NCBI RefSeq assembly: GCF_004123675.1 | Contig: NZ_CP035417.1 | Coordinates: forward strand, 1,479,501 to 1,543,500 | DNA length: 64,000 nucleotides | From: Leisingera sp. NJS204 | GTDB taxonomy: Bacteria > Pseudomonadota > Alphaproteobacteria > Rhodobacterales > Rhodobacteraceae | Direction: 5' to 3' | Shown: positions 49,048-58,010 of the stretch, one piece after another | Numbering within the stretch: the first letter of the stretch is position 1 | Layout of the letters: the number at the start of each line of letters is the position of its first letter | Made by a program: the position numbers and the translations under genes | Notes under the pieces: generated by a model | Told to the model about the DNA's origin: nothing | Database searches by the model: none | What the model saw: only the letters and a program-made list of their open reading frames with translations

Positions 49048-50463
49048 GTGGCTGACAAGGGGATCAAGACGCAGGACTGGGCGGCGTTCCGGGCAGAGGC
49101 GCAGCGGATGCTGGAGGCGGCGCTGGATCAGATGCAGGAAGCTGCGGAGCACCCCTGGCAGCCGGTGCCCGAGGATATTGATGCGCGCTATGCGGTGACA
49201 GCGCAGGCGCAGGGGCCGCAGGCGGCAGTGGACCGGATCATCCGCGACGTGCTGCCTTATCACGGCGGCAACACCCATCCGCGGTTCTGGGGCTGGGTGC
49301 AGGGGTCGGGACTGGCGTCGGATCTGATCGCTTCGGTCGCGGCGGCGGCGGTCAATGCCAACATGGGCGGGCGCGATCACGGCGCGAACTATATGGAACG
49401 CGCGGTGGTGGATTGGACGCGGCGCAAGATGGGGATGCCTGATGGGGCCAGCGGGCTGCTGGTCACGGGCACCTCGCAGGCCACGGTGATAGCCTTTCAG
49501 GCCGCACGGCTGCGGGTGATGAAGGACCTGCGCCAGCGTGGTCAGGGTGACGTGCGGCTGACGGCCTATGCGGGCGAGGGCGTGCATAATGCAACGCTGA
49601 AGGCGGTGGAGCTTTTGGGCATCGGCTCGGACAATCTGCGCAAGGTGCCTTTGGCTGGCGGGCAGATCGACTGCGCGGCTTTGGCGGCGATGGTGGCGGA
49701 AGACAAGGCTGCCGGGGCGCTGCCGTTTCTGGTGGTGGGGACAGCCGGATCGGTGGATCTTGGGCTGTATGATGATTTGAATGCGCTGGCCGATGCGGCG
49801 TCCGGACTGGGCCTGTGGCTGCATGTGGACGGGGCTTTCGGCGCCTGGACACGGATCGCGGCTGAGCCTTGGCGGTCTTTGTCCGACGGGATCGGACGGG
49901 CCGACAGTATTGCGCTGGATTTCCACAAGTGGATGTATGTGGGTTATGACTGCGGCATGGCGCTGCTGCGTAACGAAGACGAGCACCGGGCGGCGTTTTC
50001 GGCGCGGCCATCCTATCTGGAGGGGGCCGAGCGCGGGCTGGCGGGCGGCGAGCCGTGGTTCTGTGATTACGGCATCGATCTGAGCCGCGGCAACCGGGCG
50101 CTGAAGGTCTGGACCGCGCTGGAGACCTATGGCGAGGCAGCGTTCTGCGAGGCGATTACAGGGAACTGCGAGCTGGCGGCATATATGGCGGCGCAAGTTG
50201 AGGCGCAGCCCGATATGGCGCTGGGCGCGCCGGTGGTGTCGAATGTCTGCGTGTTCACTGCCCGCAGCGATCTGCCGCCGGAGGCGCAGTCAGAAGTGAA
50301 TGCGCGGGTTGCCCAGACCCTGCAGGAAAGCGGCGAGGCGGTGTTTTCCACCACCCGTTCGCAAGGCCGGGTGATGCTGCGCGCGGCGATTACCAACCAC
50401 CGCAGCCGCGAGGCGGATGTGCGGGCGGCAATTGCGGCAGTGGCGCGGGAGGCTGCCGGTTAA
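49048..50463 (+). CDS. PLP-dependent group II decarboxylase (DDC/GAD family)
   Basis: 471 residues from the GTG at 49048, which has AGGAGG 9 bases upstream and begins the homologous region (DWAAFRAEAQRML). The fold type I decarboxylase features are the PLP-stacking region (NTHPRFWGWVQGSG; GTSQATVIAFQAAR), the Asp that binds the pyridine N in LWLHVDGAFGAW, and the Schiff-base Lys in DFHKWMYVGYDCG (about 290-302). It should decarboxylate an aromatic or acidic amino acid; the exact substrate cannot be read from sequence. Monocistronic, with a repeat element downstream. Confidence 0.88.
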   Translation: MADKGIKTQDWAAFRAEAQRMLEAALDQMQEAAEHPWQPVPEDIDARYAVTAQAQGPQAAVDRIIRDVLPYHGGNTHPRFWGWVQGSGLASDLIASVAAAAVNANMGGRDHGANYMERAVVDWTRRKMGMPDGASGLLVTGTSQATVIAFQAARLRVMKDLRQRGQGDVRLTAYAGEGVHNATLKAVELLGIGSDNLRKVPLAGGQIDCAALAAMVAEDKAAGALPFLVVGTAGSVDLGLYDDLNALADAASGLGLWLHVDGAFGAWTRIAAEPWRSLSDGIGRADSIALDFHKWMYVGYDCGMALLRNEDEHRAAFSARPSYLEGAERGLAGGEPWFCDYGIDLSRGNRALKVWTALETYGEAAFCEAITGNCELAAYMAAQVEAQPDMALGAPVVSNVCVFTARSDLPPEAQSEVNARVAQTLQESGEAVFSTTRSQGRVMLRAAITNHRSREADVRAAIAAVAREAAG

Positions 50464-50515
50464 CTCGGCGGATCGGGCGGCAATCGGCGGGTTTTTGCGG
50501 TTTCGGGTTGCGAGA

Positions 50516-50578
50516 AGGGGCGTTGCCCCTCGGCCTTCCGGCCTCACCCCAGGGTATTTCCGGCCAGAAAGAAGCGGG
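50516..50578. repeat. Intergenic repeat: hairpin plus GTATTT...CCAGAAAGAAG box (copy 2)
   Basis: AGGGG/CCCCT hairpin (50516-50520/50526-50530) and GGCC-TTCC-GGCC (50532-50543), then GTATTT (50554-50559) and CCAGAAAGAAG (50564-50574). 18 of 21 bases of the box match the copy at 12161-12181. It follows the decarboxylase gene by 53 bases. Confidence 0.65.
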
Positions 50579-50647
50579 CGGGCTGAAGCCTGCCGGTGCG
50601 GTGCGCGGCTGTTGCGGGAGTGCGGATTGGGGCGTAAAGCTGTGGCT

Positions 50648-51283
50648 ATGAAACGTTTTGTTCCTTTGCTTTCGTTTGCGCTTCTGGTGCCGCAGGGCGC
50701 CGGATCGCATCCGCATATTTTTGTCGATACCGCGCTGAAGGTGATTGTTTCGGATGCCGGGCAGTTGCAGGCCGTGGAGATCACCTGGGCCTATGACGAG
50801 TTCTATTCACTGCTGATTTTCGAGGACCGGGGGCTGGACGGCGATTATGATGGCGCGCTGACAGCCGCGGAACTGGCCGGGCTGCAGGGGTTCGACATGG
50901 TTTGGACCGAGGGGTTTCAGGGCGACACCTATCTGACCCGGGATGGTGCTGCGCTGGCGCTGGGAGCGCCGGAGCATCTGTCCACCGAGGTCGCCGAGGG
51001 GCGCATCACCACCCGCCACCGGCGCGTTCTGGCGCAGCCGCAGGCCGCGGACGGGGTGATGATCAAGGCCTATGATCCGACGTATTACACGGCCTATACC
51101 CTGACCGGCGGGCTGAAGGTTTCAGGCGGCTGCCAAGGCCATGTCACCCCGCCGGATCTGGACGCGGCCTATACCAAAGTTGAAGAGCTGCTCTATGCGA
51201 TGCCCGCGGATCAGGCAGAGGCGGGGTATCCTGAGGTAGGGGCAGCATTTGCGGATACCGTGCAGTTGAGCTGCGGGGCGTAA
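50648..51283 (+). CDS. DUF1007-family periplasmic protein
   Basis: 211 residues. Signal peptide ending before S-H-P-H-I-F-V-D (about residue 20), whose His pair at the new N-terminus is typical of DUF1007 and may bind a metal. The acidic loop [19 protein letters not shown] (about 62-80) has EF-hand-like character. Mature protein includes [10 protein letters not shown] and a C-terminal Cys (LSCGA) that could form a disulfide. DUF1007 proteins are regularly encoded next to NicO/RcnA-like exporters, as here with a 1-base gap, and are thought to assist metal handling in the periplasm. Confidence 0.88.
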   Translation: MKRFVPLLSFALLVPQGAGSHPHIFVDTALKVIVSDAGQLQAVEITWAYDEFYSLLIFEDRGLDGDYDGALTAAELAGLQGFDMVWTEGFQGDTYLTRDGAALALGAPEHLSTEVAEGRITTRHRRVLAQPQAADGVMIKAYDPTYYTAYTLTGGLKVSGGCQGHVTPPDLDAAYTKVEELLYAMPADQAEAGYPEVGAAFADTVQLSCGA

Positions 51284-51284
51284 G

Positions 51285-52199
51285 GTGCGGGCTTTTCTCG
51301 CAGTTTCAGTGCTGGCTGTTGCGGTTTCCGCCGCCTGGCTGTGGGGCTTCGGCGGCGCCGGCGTTGTGGCCGCCTGGGCGGGCGAAGGCCAGCGCGAGGC
51401 GCAGACTGCTATGGCGCGGGGGCTGCGGGCCTTGCGGGCCGGTGAACCCGGAGCGCTGACGGCGCTGCTTGGATTGTGTTTTGCCTACGGGTTCTTTCAT
51501 GCCGCCGGGCCGGGGCATGGCAAGCTGGTGATCGGCGGCTATGGCATGGGCAAGCCGGTGCCGCTGGCGCGGCTGGCCGGGCTGGCTGTGGCGTCTTCGC
51601 TGGCGCAGGCGGCCACTGCGGTGCTGCTGGTGGCGGGCGGGCTGCTGCTGCTGGACTGGGGGCGGGAGCAGCTGACCCGTGCGGCCGAGGATGTGCTGGC
51701 GCCGCTGTCCTACGGGCTGATTGCGCTGGTGGGGCTGTGGCTGCTGCAGCGCGGGGCGCGGCGGCTGCTGGCCAGCCGGGGTGGCGGGCCGGAAGGGCAA
51801 CACCCGCATCACCACCATCCTGAACAGGGAGACGCCTGTGCCGCCTGCGGGCACCGGCACGGGCCCACCGCGGAGGAAGCGGCCAGTGTCGCCTCGCTGC
51901 GCGACGCGCTGGCAATCATCGGCGCGGTGGCACTGCGGCCCTGCACGGGGGCGGTGTTTCTGTTGCTTTTGACCTGGCGCATGGGGGTGCTGTGGGCCGG
52001 GGTTGCCGGCGCCTTTGCCATGGGGCTTGGCACTGCGGCGGTGACTGTGGCGGTGGCGGCGGCGGCGGTCACCCTGCGCAAGGGCGCGCTGGCGCAGCTG
52101 CAAGGGACGGGCGCGCTGCGGGCAGCGGCAGTGCTGGAGATCGCCGCAGGCGCAGTGGTGGCGGTGCTGGCGGTCCAGATCATGCTGCGGGCATTGTAA
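51285..52199 (+). CDS. NicO/RcnA-like nickel/cobalt transporter
   Basis: 304 residues from a GTG at 51285. Six membrane helices. The first conserved motif is [23 protein letters not shown] (about 65-87, with H-x6-G-H-G-K metal residues). A cytosolic or periplasmic loop (about 165-200) is rich in His and Cys ([22 protein letters not shown]), and [16 protein letters not shown] is the second family motif. It should move Ni2+ or Co2+ across the inner membrane, more likely outward as in RcnA. Forms an operon with the DUF1007 gene 1 base upstream. Confidence 0.9.
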   Translation: MRAFLAVSVLAVAVSAAWLWGFGGAGVVAAWAGEGQREAQTAMARGLRALRAGEPGALTALLGLCFAYGFFHAAGPGHGKLVIGGYGMGKPVPLARLAGLAVASSLAQAATAVLLVAGGLLLLDWGREQLTRAAEDVLAPLSYGLIALVGLWLLQRGARRLLASRGGGPEGQHPHHHHPEQGDACAACGHRHGPTAEEAASVASLRDALAIIGAVALRPCTGAVFLLLLTWRMGVLWAGVAGAFAMGLGTAAVTVAVAAAAVTLRKGALAQLQGTGALRAAAVLEIAAGAVVAVLAVQIMLRAL

Positions 52200-52203
52200 A
52201 GGA

Positions 52204-52854
52204 TCACGCGGTCAGGGCGCTGTCCAGCAGGGCAAACATCGGCTCCTGGATGAGATAGGCTGACATCAGGGCTTGCATCGGGGCGGCTTGTTCACGCGCA
52301 GTCATCCCGTGCCAGAAGGTCAGGGACTTGCGCTGCAGCAGGTGCCCGTGCGGGTGCGCTTTGCCATAGGGGGCGGGCACGCGTTTCAGTTCCGGGTCTT
52401 TGACGGCGAAGCCCTTGAGCGCCAGGATGTCTGTCAGTGCGGCGACCTCGTCGCCAAAGGCGCCGTCGAAGGCCGCCCGCCAGCGCGGCAGCTGCGGCTT
52501 GCTGAAACCCATGATGCCGCCGCCTGCGGTGCAATAATCCGGGGCCAGCCCGAAAAACAGCGCACAGCCGCTGCTGTTCAGCGTCCACATCAGGTGCAGA
52601 TGGGTGGTGTAGGGGGTCTTGTCCTTGGAAAACCGCACGTCGCGCTGCGGGCGGAACAATTTGCCCGTGACATCGGCACCGCTGCGCAGGCTGATCGCTT
52701 GGGAAACTTCGTCCAGCAGCCGCAGCGCGGGAGACTTCAGCTGGACCTCATACTTGTCCTTATGCGCGGTGAACCAGTCCCGGCTGTTGTTCTGCGAAAG
52801 CGCCGCCAGAAAGGCGCGGGCATCGGGGATCAGCTGGGCAAAGGCGTTGGTCAT
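52204..52854 (-). CDS. DUF2461 (TIGR02453) family protein
   Basis: 216 residues. Family markers are the N-terminal DARAFLAALSQNNSRDWFTAHKDKYE (N-N-x-R-D-W-F, about 20-30), LFRPQRDVRFSKDKTPYTTHLHLMW (about 65-90) and the FGLAPDYCTAGGGIMGF segment. It is cytoplasmic; the biochemical function of the family is not known. Divergent from the MATE gene and converging on the NicO gene, 4 bases between stops. Confidence 0.88.
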   Translation of the reverse strand: MTNAFAQLIPDARAFLAALSQNNSRDWFTAHKDKYEVQLKSPALRLLDEVSQAISLRSGADVTGKLFRPQRDVRFSKDKTPYTTHLHLMWTLNSSGCALFFGLAPDYCTAGGGIMGFSKPQLPRWRAAFDGAFGDEVAALTDILALKGFAVKDPELKRVPAPYGKAHPHGHLLQRKSLTFWHGMTAREQAAPMQALMSAYLIQEPMFALLDSALTA

Positions 52855-52976
52855 CGGGAATGGCTCCTGGGCGGCAGGCGGGAAATCCTCCTGTGCAGGA
52901 TATCACCATAGACCTGTGCAGGGGCAAGGAAACTCCGCTCTTGCCGGGAATGACTGTCCCGCCTAAGGCTGGCTGT

Positions 52977-54359
52977 ATGAGCACATTCGCACCCAAACAC
53001 ACCGAGATGTCCCTGCGCGGCCATACCAGGGCGATAGCCATCCTTGGGCTGCCGCTGATCGGCGGCCATGTGGCGCAATTTGCAATCGGCCTGACCGATA
53101 CCGTGATGCTGGGCTGGTACGGGGTGGAGGCGCTGGCGGCGGTGACGCTGGGGGCAACCTATTTCTTTTCCATCTTCCTTTTAGGGTCCGGCTTTGCCTT
53201 TGCGGTAATGCCGATGGTGGCGGCGGCAGCCGGTGCCGGGGAAGAGCGGCAGATCCGGCGCAGCACCCGGATGGGGCTATGGCTGTCGCTGCTGTATGGT
53301 GCGCTGGCGATGCCCTTGCTGTGGTGGTCGGAGCCTATTCTGCTGATGCTGGGGCAGCAGGCGGATATTGCCCATGCGGCGGCTGAATACCTGCGGATTG
53401 CAGGCTGGGCGATCTTTCCGGCGCTTTTGTATATGGTGGCCAAGTCGTATCTGGCGGCGCTGGAGCGGACCCAGATCGTGCTGTGGCTGTCAGTGTTCGG
53501 GGCAGTGCTGAACGCGCTGGTGAACTATGCGCTGATCTTTGGCAACTGGGGCGCGCCGGAGCTGGGCATCACCGGGGCGGCGATTGCGTCGCTGGTGACA
53601 AACGGGGTGTCCTTTGTGCTGGTGCTGGCCTATGCGCTGAAGGTGCTGCCGGAGCATGAGCTGCTGAAGAATTTCCAGCGCCCCGACTGGGAGATGCTGG
53701 GGCAGGTGTTGCGGATGGGAACGCCGATCGGGCTGACCACCCTGGCTGAGACCAGCCTGTTTGCGGCCTCAGCCATGATGATGGGGTGGCTGGGCACGGT
53801 GCCGCTGGCTGCGCACGGGATTGCGATCTCGCTGGCGGGGCTGACGTTCATGGTGCATCTGGGACTGTCCAATGCGGCAACGATCCGGGCAGGCAATGCC
53901 TTTGGCCGGGGTGACCGGGACCATATGGCGCGCGGCGGCAAGGTTGTGACAGTGATGTCGCTGGTGGTGTCCGTGGTTGGGATCACTCTGTTTTTGACCC
54001 TTCCGGACCCGCTGATGTCGCTGTTCCTGGATCCGGCGGATCCGCAGAAGACGGAGATCCTGCTGATCGGTGCCGGGCTTTTGGCGGCGGCGGCGCTGTT
54101 TCAGCTGATGGACGGAATGCAGGCCATTGCGCTGGGGCTTTTGCGCGGAGTGCAGGACACCGGCGTGCCGATGGTGATTGCAGTGCTCAGCTATTGGGCC
54201 GTCGGGATTCCTGCGTCTTATGTCTTTGGTTTTATGCTGGAATGGGGCGGCGTTGGTGTCTGGGTGGGGCTGATCGCCGGGCTAACGACCGCCGGCGTCT
54301 TCCTGATGGCCCGGTTCTGGCGGCAGTCGATCAAGCTGGTGGGCGCTGCGGCAGTCTGA
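52977..54359 (+). CDS. MATE-family efflux transporter (NorM-like)
   Basis: 460 residues from ATG 52977; 39 upstream residues are not homologous. Twelve membrane helices in two six-helix halves. The NorM-type N-lobe Asp lies in FAIGLTDTVMLGWYGVEALAAV (about residues 31-52). The C-lobe repeats it as FGRGDRD after LGLSNAATIRAGNAFG, and ALGLLRGVQDTGVPM is a common MATE motif. It should export cationic drugs or metabolites by Na+ or H+ antiport. Confidence 0.92.
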   Translation: MSTFAPKHTEMSLRGHTRAIAILGLPLIGGHVAQFAIGLTDTVMLGWYGVEALAAVTLGATYFFSIFLLGSGFAFAVMPMVAAAAGAGEERQIRRSTRMGLWLSLLYGALAMPLLWWSEPILLMLGQQADIAHAAAEYLRIAGWAIFPALLYMVAKSYLAALERTQIVLWLSVFGAVLNALVNYALIFGNWGAPELGITGAAIASLVTNGVSFVLVLAYALKVLPEHELLKNFQRPDWEMLGQVLRMGTPIGLTTLAETSLFAASAMMMGWLGTVPLAAHGIAISLAGLTFMVHLGLSNAATIRAGNAFGRGDRDHMARGGKVVTVMSLVVSVVGITLFLTLPDPLMSLFLDPADPQKTEILLIGAGLLAAAALFQLMDGMQAIALGLLRGVQDTGVPMVIAVLSYWAVGIPASYVFGFMLEWGGVGVWVGLIAGLTTAGVFLMARFWRQSIKLVGAAAV

Positions 54360-54439
54360 GCGGGCGGGGTTGACCCATTGCGGGCAACTCGGCAGGCTTC
54401 CTGAACAGCTAATTTGCATTCAATAAGAGGCGGTTCCTG

Positions 54440-54886
54440 ATGATGACCGACGACGATACACGCCTGCTGCGCATTGCCTATGAAGAAGCCAGGGCGGGAT
54501 TTGACGAGGGCGGCTGCCCCATCGGGTCTGTTCTGGCGCGGGAGGGCCAGGTGGTGGCGCAGGGCCGCAACCAGCGGGTGCAGAAGGGCGATCCGATTGC
54601 CCACGGCGAGATGGACGCGCTGCGCAAGGCGGGGCGGCAGAGATCCTATCGCGATACGGTGCTTTATACCTCGCTGTCGCCCTGCATGATGTGCAGTGGT
54701 ACCATTGTGCAGTTCGGCATCCCGCGGGTGGTGATCGGCGACACGCAGAATTTTGGCGGCAACGAGGAATTCCTGCGCTCGCGCGGTGTCGAGGTGCTGA
54801 TTGCCGAGGATCCGGACTGCATCGCGCTGATGGAGCGGTTCATCCGGGAAAGGCCGGAGCTGTGGGCGGAAGACATCGCTGAGTGA
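54440..54886 (+). CDS. Nucleoside/cytosine deaminase (CDA-fold, Zn-dependent)
   Basis: 148 residues from ATG 54440 (or ATG 54443), with AAGAGG upstream. Zn and catalytic motifs are complete: A-H-G-E-M-D-A (His ligand and proton-shuttle Glu, about 54-60) and S-P-C-M-M-C (two Cys ligands, about 75-80). Motifs G-C-P-I-G-S-V and F-G-G-N-E-E-F-L match the yeast-type cytosine deaminase/guanine deaminase branch rather than TadA. It hydrolyses a nucleobase or related amine; the base is not certain. Confidence 0.85.
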   Translation: MMTDDDTRLLRIAYEEARAGFDEGGCPIGSVLAREGQVVAQGRNQRVQKGDPIAHGEMDALRKAGRQRSYRDTVLYTSLSPCMMCSGTIVQFGIPRVVIGDTQNFGGNEEFLRSRGVEVLIAEDPDCIALMERFIRERPELWAEDIAE

Positions 54887-54974
54887 CAGCGGCCTGAGGT
54901 CTGGCGAAACCATGGCATTTTGCGTCGGGTTTCGGAGGTTTGGCGCCAGGCTTTTGCAGTAGGGTCTGCGCAGA

Positions 54975-54989
54975 TTTGCAATATTTGCG
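54975..54989 (+). promoter_or_regulatory. TTTGCAA-N2-TTTGC pair upstream of the NmrA-type gene
   Basis: TTTGCAA (54975-54981) is followed after two bases by TTTGC (54984-54988), about 40 bases before the ATG at 55030; a TTTTGCAG sits at about 54952-54959. This resembles the TTTGCAAA/TTTGCGAT pair at pccB (10504-10519). Possible PccR-family site, but not a perfect octamer. Confidence 0.4.
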
Positions 54990-55029
54990 CGCGCCGTTCG
55001 GACGGTGCGCGGCAGCAGGAGGATCCCCC

Positions 55030-56013
55030 ATGTCCAAACCCGTCGTTCTGATCACCTCGGCCTCCGGCCGCATCGGCCGCGAACTGGTCGCACGCCTGGC
55101 AGAGGCCGGCGAATTCACCGTGCGCGCCTGCTACTTCAGCGAAGCCAAGGCAGACCAGCTGACCGCGCTGGGCGCCGATGAGGTGGTGAAGTTCGACCTG
55201 TCGGAACCGGCCACCTGGGACGCGGCGCTGGACGGTGTTTCGGCGGTCTATTCCGCCTCTCTGGACCCGATGCTGGAGGGGCATCTGAACTTTGCCAAGG
55301 CACTGGGCGGCCGCAAGGACCAGATCAAACATGTGGTGCGCATAAGCTGCATGGGCGCCGATACCAACACCGCCGATTATGATGCGGATACCCATGCCTC
55401 GCGCGCAGGGGCGGGTATTCCGCTGATGCTGCAGCATTACTGGTGGGGCGAAAAGGCGCTGATTGACGCGGGTCTGAACGTGACCGCGCTGCGCAACAAC
55501 TTTTTCATGAATCACCTGCTGAAGACCGATTGCGACACCATCGGAGCCGAAGGCTGGTTCTCCAACCCGCTGGGGGATATGCGAAATTCCTTTGTCGCTA
55601 CCCGCGACATCGCCGAGGCAGCGGCGGTGGTGCTGGCGGAAGGCCCCGCGCGGCATGGCAACAAATTCTATGACATCACCGGCCCGGCGCCGCAGTCGAT
55701 GGCGGAAATCGCCGCTGATCTGGGCCGCGCGATGGGCAAGGAAATCGCGTACCGCGCCCAGTCGATGGAGCAGTTCGAGGCCGATTTCGGCAGCACCCGC
55801 GCCGAGTTCTTTGAGTATCTGACCAACGGCTTCTACACCCGCTGCAGCCCGGATTTCTATAACATCACCGGGCACAAGCCGACCTCTTATTATGACTATT
55901 TGACCACCAAGGGCGCCAGCGGTGAAACGGGCCTTGAGGAGCTGTGGCAGGGCAACCTGTGGAAGAAAGGCGTTGATGCAATGAAAGACGCCGCCGCCGC
56001 CACGGCGTCCTGA
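55030..56013 (+). CDS. NmrA-like NAD(P)-binding protein
   Basis: 327 residues from ATG 55030 with AGGAGGA upstream. A Rossmann fold with the atypical-SDR glycine motif (VLITSASGRIGRELVARL, about 6-23; G-x2-G near residue 14-17), CYFSEAKADQLTALGADEVVKFDL as the second strand, and VSAVYSAS. The catalytic YxxxK of classical SDRs is lacking, as in NmrA-like sensors and NAD(P)H:quinone reductases. It may be a redox sensor or reductase. A possible PccR-type site lies upstream. A 13-bp hairpin lies beyond the stop, whose T tract faces the next, convergent gene. Confidence 0.85.
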   Translation: MSKPVVLITSASGRIGRELVARLAEAGEFTVRACYFSEAKADQLTALGADEVVKFDLSEPATWDAALDGVSAVYSASLDPMLEGHLNFAKALGGRKDQIKHVVRISCMGADTNTADYDADTHASRAGAGIPLMLQHYWWGEKALIDAGLNVTALRNNFFMNHLLKTDCDTIGAEGWFSNPLGDMRNSFVATRDIAEAAAVVLAEGPARHGNKFYDITGPAPQSMAEIAADLGRAMGKEIAYRAQSMEQFEADFGSTRAEFFEYLTNGFYTRCSPDFYNITGHKPTSYYDYLTTKGASGETGLEELWQGNLWKKGVDAMKDAAAATAS

Positions 56014-56040
56014 GCCGCAACGGGCCGCGTGTCAGTCGGA

Positions 56041-56078
56041 AAGAAAAAAGGGCTTCGCGCGGGCAGCGCGAAGCCCTT
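56041..56078 (-). terminator. Strong terminator for the carbonic anhydrase gene (leftward)
   Basis: Perfect 13-bp stem (arms 56048-56060 and 56066-56078, 5-base loop). On the - strand it is followed by a T tract (complement of AAAAAA at 56044-56049). It lies between convergent genes, and the T tract suits the one at 56139-57002; it may also stop readthrough from the NmrA-type gene. Confidence 0.85.
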
Positions 56079-56138
56079 GGCTTGTCCTGCGTGGGGGGAT
56101 TCGGCGGACAAGCAATCAGCGCCTTAGCGCGGCCGTCT

Positions 56139-57002
56139 CTAGTGGCTGATGTCAGACAGCAGATCCGGGTTCATCACCAGATTGCGCACACCGTGGGCGT
56201 GATCCTCCATAAAGACATTGCCTTCCAGCCATTTGGCGACGGAATGAATGTTCACCTTGGCGACCTTGGGGCGCACGCTCCAGGAGACCTGGAAGGGGGA
56301 ACCGTTCTCGTTATAGCCGGGGCCGGTGGTGGAGCCGGCATATTGCACCGGGGTGCCGGTATCGCTGGGAATATTGCTGGCCTGATGCAGCCCGTTTGCC
56401 TTGCCAATCCAGGCCAGCGTGTTGAAGTCGAGCGCATTTTCGTCGTTCACCAGCACAAAAACCTGTGCCTCGACCCGCAGCTGCGGGTTCTTGATCGCGT
56501 CGCTGAGACAGGACCCAAGGGTCGGGCCGGGCTGCACCTGGGCGGTGGAGTGGACGTAATGCACCTCGATCGTGTCGCCGGGCTGCAGGTCGCCGTGCGC
56601 GGTGGCACCGACGGGGTGATCCAGCGGCGCCAGTTCAGCGGCGGTCAGCGTGCCGTCGTATTTGTAGCCGGTGCCATAGCCGTGGCCGTCGCCATTGCCG
56701 GCGAAAGTTGTGAAGTCACCGCCGCGGTGTTCGGCGTTTTCGTGAAAGTGGATGTTGCACAGGTTCATTTCCGCATAATCCGGCGCCGCCTGGAAACTGC
56801 GCGTGTTGCTGCCAGCGGCGGCGTCTATGTCGCGCGGCGACTGGGGGCCGAAACCGGCGCCCTTGGTCTTGGCCGCGAGGGCTGCGCGCTGTTCGGCAAT
56901 CACACTGTCCGCAACGGCGCCTGCGCCGGCGGCATGGGCTGCGGTCCCGGCGAGCAGTGTTGAAACAGTGGCGGCGGCCAGGGACAGAATAGGTTTTTGC
57001 AT
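56139..57002 (-). CDS. Delta-class carbonic anhydrase, exported
   Basis: 287 residues from the ATG at 57002; upstream extension is not supported. Signal peptide 1-26 (AAAT...TAAHAAG, cleavage after AHA). The core MNLCNIHFHENAEHRGGDF (about 80-98) matches the delta-CA (CA_like, PF10563-type) zinc region with its closely spaced His residues. The following G-N-G-D-G-H-G-Y-G-T-G-Y-K-Y-D-G and a downstream His (DHAHGVRN) are also typical. It should hydrate CO2 in the periplasm. The delta class was first found in diatoms and is scattered in marine bacteria. Terminated by a strong hairpin. Confidence 0.8.
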   Translation of the reverse strand: MQKPILSLAAATVSTLLAGTAAHAAGAGAVADSVIAEQRAALAAKTKGAGFGPQSPRDIDAAAGSNTRSFQAAPDYAEMNLCNIHFHENAEHRGGDFTTFAGNGDGHGYGTGYKYDGTLTAAELAPLDHPVGATAHGDLQPGDTIEVHYVHSTAQVQPGPTLGSCLSDAIKNPQLRVEAQVFVLVNDENALDFNTLAWIGKANGLHQASNIPSDTGTPVQYAGSTTGPGYNENGSPFQVSWSVRPKVAKVNIHSVAKWLEGNVFMEDHAHGVRNLVMNPDLLSDISH

Positions 57003-57212
57003 GACGATTCCTGTTGTAACTGAGAACTTAAGCGGGACGTACCGGTGCACCGCGTTTTTTCGGCTGCGGGGCTGTCCAGGCGATAACAATCCTGAAGTGA
57101 TACTTTGATTGTGTAAATGCAAAATTAATCCCCTAAGGGTTGATCTGCATCCGCTGAAGCGGTGTGGTACACTTGGCAGGATCATCGCACCGGCAGTCAG
57201 GAGGCACCTGCA

Positions 57213-57989
57213 ATGGCAAATTCCGTTCCCGCTTTTGTTTTTCCGGCGTCTCTTTGGGGCGTTTTGCTGGCCTGCCTGGTTTTGATCGCCCTGGCTGCGG
57301 GCGCCGCGGCAGAGACTGAGCGGCCCCGGAACGGGCTGATGTGGAACAAAACCGGACTGCCGGCCGTGTTTCCACTGCAGGTGAAAAGCCCGCCGGGAGC
57401 GGATTATTATCTGGTGCTAAGCAGCGAAGACAGCGGCGAGGAGGCGCTGGCAGCCTATTTCAAGGGCGGTGCGTTCTTCAAAGTGCTGGTGCCGCCGGGC
57501 CGTTACCTGCTGCATTTTGCCAGCGGATCAGGCTGGCAGGGCGAGGGGCGGCTTTTCGGACCCGGAACGCGGATCTTCAAGCTGCCGGAGGTGCTGGAAT
57601 TTGCCATCCGCGGGGCAGGGATCAAGGGCGGTCACAAGATCACCCTGACGCGGAGCGGCGCCTATCTGGAGGCCACGGTCAAGGAGCAGTATATCTGTCA
57701 GGTTGCCAGTTTGGACGGGCCGGCGCCGGTGTCCCGCCCGCAGCAGGACAGCCGGCAGCTGTTCCGCCTGGGTGGTGACCGCCATGAAAGATGGAGCCTG
57801 CATCTGCAGTTGCGGCTGGGGCTGCGCGCGCCTGAGGCCGGAACGGCAGAACAGTTGTGGCAGCGCAGAAGGTTTGTGCTGGGCAACCCGCTGTTGCCCA
57901 GGCGCCAGGCAGGCCTGCAAGACCCGGCCCCCGGGCGGGCGGAGACCCGGTTCCGGTCTTATTCAGTGCGGTCGCTGTACTGCGGCTGA
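57213..57989 (+). CDS. Hypothetical exported protein
   Basis: 258 residues from ATG 57213 with a perfect AGGAGG site; an upstream in-frame ATG (57162) is rejected. Signal peptide about 1-35, ending A-A-A-E. The mature part has a beta-rich region (YYLVLSSEDSGEEALAAYF; FFKVLVPPGRYLLHFASGSGW, about 60-110) like the carboxypeptidase-regulatory or lipid-binding class, then an Arg-rich C-terminus with two Cys. Family not recognised. Monocistronic, divergent from the carbonic anhydrase gene. Confidence 0.7.
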   Translation: MANSVPAFVFPASLWGVLLACLVLIALAAGAAAETERPRNGLMWNKTGLPAVFPLQVKSPPGADYYLVLSSEDSGEEALAAYFKGGAFFKVLVPPGRYLLHFASGSGWQGEGRLFGPGTRIFKLPEVLEFAIRGAGIKGGHKITLTRSGAYLEATVKEQYICQVASLDGPAPVSRPQQDSRQLFRLGGDRHERWSLHLQLRLGLRAPEAGTAEQLWQRRRFVLGNPLLPRRQAGLQDPAPGRAETRFRSYSVRSLYCG

Positions 57990-58010
57990 AGCATCCGGGC
58001 GGGAGGGAGG

